From NCBI GenBank assembly GCA_964195005.1, contig CAXMOO010000085.1, forward strand, positions 1-30,455: a DNA stretch of 30,455 bases, read 5' to 3'. The first letter of the stretch is position 1. Every line of letters starts with the position of its first letter. The position numbers and the translations under genes are program-made. Shown here one piece after another: positions 28,434-30,455 of the stretch. Under the pieces are notes generated by a model. That model had not been told where the DNA came from, did not search any database, and saw only the letters and a list, made by a program, of their open reading frames with translations. Source of the stretch: JAUXLW01 sp964195005 (GTDB lineage: Bacteria > Actinomycetota > Acidimicrobiia > Spongiisociales > SHLN01).

Positions 28434-30455
28434 ATGACGGTTACCGACACGCAAACCGTATCTTTCGTCGTCAACGGCGAAGAGGCGACGGTATCCACCC
28501 GGCACCCGCACTTGCTGGCGGCTCTGCGAGAAGAGCTCGGCCTCACTTCCCCCAAGGATGGCTGCGCCCCGATGGGGCAATGTGGGTGCTGCACGATTCT
28601 CATTGACGGCAGAGCCAAGATTAGCTGCCAAACCGATCCGCAGGACGCCGCCGGCAAAGAGATCACCACCCTCGAGGGGTTCGACCCTGCTGAGCGTGAC
28701 CGCCTGGCACAAGCCTTTGCCGTCAGCGGCGCACTGCAATGCGGCTTCTGCACTCCCGGCATCCTCGTGCGCACCAAGGCGCTACTCGATCAGAAAGGCA
28801 GCGACCTGACTGCCGAAACTGCCGCCGGGCGCCTGGGCGCCCACTTGTGCCGCTGCACGGGTTACACCAAGATCCTCGATGCCATAGAGATGCTGGCCGC
28901 CGGCCAGATCCCGGCTCCCGAGCTTCCGGGTGGAGTGGGCAAATCCGGCATGAAGTATGAGGCCTACGACCTCGCCCTCGGCGACCGGCCCTACATCGAC
29001 GACATGCAGCCGGTCGGATTACTACACGCTGCGGTACGACTGGCAGACCATGCCCGGGCCGAAGTGGTGAAGATCGACACTGCTCCCGCTGAGGCGATCG
29101 ACGGTGTCGTCAGAGTGCTCACGGCCGCCGACGTTCCCGGTGAGCTTCGGGTGGGAATCATCTACACAGACTGGCCGGTGTTCATCCCTGAAGGCGGCAA
29201 GACGTCGTACCTGGGAGACATCCTCGCCTTCGTGGTTGCCGAAGATGTGGTGGCAGCCCGCGAAGGGGCAGCCGCCATCGATATCGAATACAACGTCCTC
29301 AGGCCCTTTACCGACCCTGCCGTCGCCGTCGGTTCCGAAGAAGACGCCGTCTGGGGCCTCGACGGCAATGTGCTGTCCGTCTCCCGCTATGAGCGAGGTG
29401 ACGTCGATGCTGCTCTCACCGGCTCGGCCCACGTGATCAATGAAGTGTTCCAAACACAAAGAGTCGAGCACGCGTTTCTGGAGCCCGAGTCCACCCTGGC
29501 GGTCCCGCAGGAAGACGGCACCCTCATGGTCTACAGCGGGGGCCAGGGAGTGTGGGACGACCGCAACCAGATCGCCAGCGTCCTCGGCATCGACACAGAC
29601 CAGGTGGTGGTGGAGCTGGTCTCCAACGGAGGTGCCTTCGGAGGCAAGGAGGACATGTCGAATCAGGCGCAGACTGCTTTGGCTGCCTGGTTGCTCGGCA
29701 AGCCCGTCAAGTGCACTCTGACCAGGGAAGAGTCGCTGATACTCCATCCCAAGCGCCACCCGATCCGGATCGACCTGGCCGTGGGATGCGACGAGGATGG
29801 GAAGCTGACGGGTTTGCGGGCCAAGATGCTCGGAGACTCCGGTCCCTACGCCTCGGTCGGGATGAAGGTTCTCGAGAGAGCCGCCGGGCACGCTTCCGGC
29901 CCCTACGTCCTGCCGACCATCAACGTGGAATCAACGGCAGCCCGCACCAACAACCCGGTGTGTGGGGCCTTTCGGGGATTCGGTGCCAACCAGGCCCAGT
30001 TCGCCATGGAGGGCGCCCTCGATCGCCTGGCCGAGAAAGTGGGGATCAGCGGCTGGGAGATTCGCTCTCGCAATGTTGTCGAACCGGGCGCGGTCTGGGG
30101 CCCGGGACAGATCCTGGATGACGGTGCTCTGGGAGCGCGGCAATGCCTCGACGCTGTGAAGGCCGTCTACGACGACGCCAGAGCCGACGGCAAGGCCGTC
30201 GGTATGGGCCTGGGGATCAAGAACTCCGGCCTCGGGAATGGCTTAAAGGAAATCGCCAAAGCCGTCGTCAGGTTTGAAGAGGACGGAACCGTCGAGGTGC
30301 GCCACTGCTGGACCGAGATGGGCCAGGGGGTCCATACCGTCGCTCTCCAGGTCGCCGTGGAAGAACTTGGAGTGGACCCACAGGACATCAGAGTGGTCGT
30401 CGACACGACCCGGGAGCTCGGAGCAGGCCAGACCACAGGATCGCGAGGCACGCTG
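28434..30455 (+). CDS. Fused [2Fe-2S]/molybdopterin xanthine dehydrogenase family protein, 3' end outside window (module C)
   Basis: At least 674 residues, open to the right edge. Residues 1-155 are an intact iron-sulfur module: Cys44, Cys50 and Cys53 in CAPMGQCGCC (spacing of five residues between the first two, where four is usual), Cys65, Cys103 and Cys106 in QCGFCTPG, Cys139 and Cys141 in LCRCTGY. A short linker leads into the hammerhead domain (about 180-285) and the Mo domain, with NGGAFGGKEDM and CGAFRGFGANQ, the latter carrying the conserved Arg; the C-terminal catalytic Glu lies beyond the edge. From memory, the fused layout and the Cys-rich first loop suit selenium-dependent xanthine dehydrogenases and related actinobacterial enzymes. 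No FAD gene is visible upstream; one may follow downstream. Confidence 0.88.
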   Translation, partial: MTVTDTQTVSFVVNGEEATVSTRHPHLLAALREELGLTSPKDGCAPMGQCGCCTILIDGRAKISCQTDPQDAAGKEITTLEGFDPAERDRLAQAFAVSGALQCGFCTPGILVRTKALLDQKGSDLTAETAAGRLGAHLCRCTGYTKILDAIEMLAAGQIPAPELPGGVGKSGMKYEAYDLALGDRPYIDDMQPVGLLHAAVRLADHARAEVVKIDTAPAEAIDGVVRVLTAADVPGELRVGIIYTDWPVFIPEGGKTSYLGDILAFVVAEDVVAAREGAAAIDIEYNVLRPFTDPAVAVGSEEDAVWGLDGNVLSVSRYERGDVDAALTGSAHVINEVFQTQRVEHAFLEPESTLAVPQEDGTLMVYSGGQGVWDDRNQIASVLGIDTDQVVVELVSNGGAFGGKEDMSNQAQTALAAWLLGKPVKCTLTREESLILHPKRHPIRIDLAVGCDEDGKLTGLRAKMLGDSGPYASVGMKVLERAAGHASGPYVLPTINVESTAARTNNPVCGAFRGFGANQAQFAMEGALDRLAEKVGISGWEIRSRNVVEPGAVWGPGQILDDGALGARQCLDAVKAVYDDARADGKAVGMGLGIKNSGLGNGLKEIAKAVVRFEEDGTVEVRHCWTEMGQGVHTVALQVAVEELGVDPQDIRVVVDTTRELGAGQTTGSRGTL

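Noticed and set aside
29022..29891. 289-codon open frame on the minus strand at the right end.
   Set aside because: It is antisense to the module C hydroxylase, whose domains and motifs are unmistakable. No start signal or family resemblance.
1..30455. tRNA, rRNA, CRISPR arrays, insertion sequences, integrases, attachment sites, purine riboswitch.
   Set aside because: I read the gaps between genes on both strands and found no cloverleaf, regular spaced repeats, transposase motifs or recognisable riboswitch core. Subtle structured RNAs could still be missed without a covariance search.

Overview
The window is a high-GC, gene-dense bacterial chromosome segment without transposons, phage genes, CRISPR arrays or tRNA/rRNA genes. 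The gene families point to an actinobacterium, possibly of the Acidimicrobiia type: a 528-residue type-1 phosphoglycerate dehydrogenase, a DUF5658-like protein, Thr/Gly-linker lipoproteins, a long DivIVA-like coiled coil, and several start codons that look leaderless. This placement is inference from gene content, not phylogeny.

The main theme is molybdenum-hydroxylase (xanthine dehydrogenase family) purine chemistry. There are three separate enzyme modules. Module A (minus strand, 6138 to 495) runs 8-oxoguanine deaminase, FAD subunit, 2Fe-2S subunit, Mo subunit, MocA-like nucleotidyltransferase, and is met at its tail by a TetR-type regulator cut by the window's left edge. Module B (minus strand, 21911 to 15948) runs FAD subunit, a 969-residue fused ferredoxin-like/Mo subunit, XdhC, YqeB, YqeC; the last two are marker proteins of selenium-dependent molybdenum hydroxylases. 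It is followed on the same strand by a complete BMP-family ABC importer (binding lipoprotein, double ATPase, two permeases; 15762 to 10969), probably for nucleosides or bases. Module C (plus strand, 28434 to the right edge) is a fused 2Fe-2S/Mo enzyme running out of the window.

The most unusual observation is in module B. The N-terminal ferredoxin-like domain of the Mo subunit keeps the family fold and spacing, but all eight cluster-ligand cysteines are replaced (A, T, A, A, S, S, D, E). The reading frame is intact and the surrounding motifs are preserved, so this looks like a domain kept for structure after losing both [2Fe-2S] clusters. The normal Mo to Fe-S to FAD electron path would be missing, yet an FAD-type subunit is still co-encoded.

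Between and around these modules lie serine-biosynthesis genes (SerB-like phosphatase and serA, 6180-8636), a small DUF5658-like membrane protein, an FG-GAP/VCBS-repeat lipoprotein, a membrane-anchored sulfite-oxidase-fold molybdoenzyme followed 11 bp later by a GMC oxidoreductase (22067-25602), a 561-residue coiled-coil protein, MsrB and a thioredoxin. A 327-bp convergent intergenic region (10642-10968) holds a pair of degenerate inverted repeats around an 18-bp perfect palindrome. A perfect 15-bp hairpin separates the importer's binding-protein gene from its ATPase gene.

Working model (inference): the importer brings in purines or nucleosides, the deaminase converts 8-oxoguanine to urate, the hydroxylases oxidise hypoxanthine/xanthine or related heterocycles, and MocA, XdhC, YqeB and YqeC supply and modify the molybdenum cofactor for all three enzymes.
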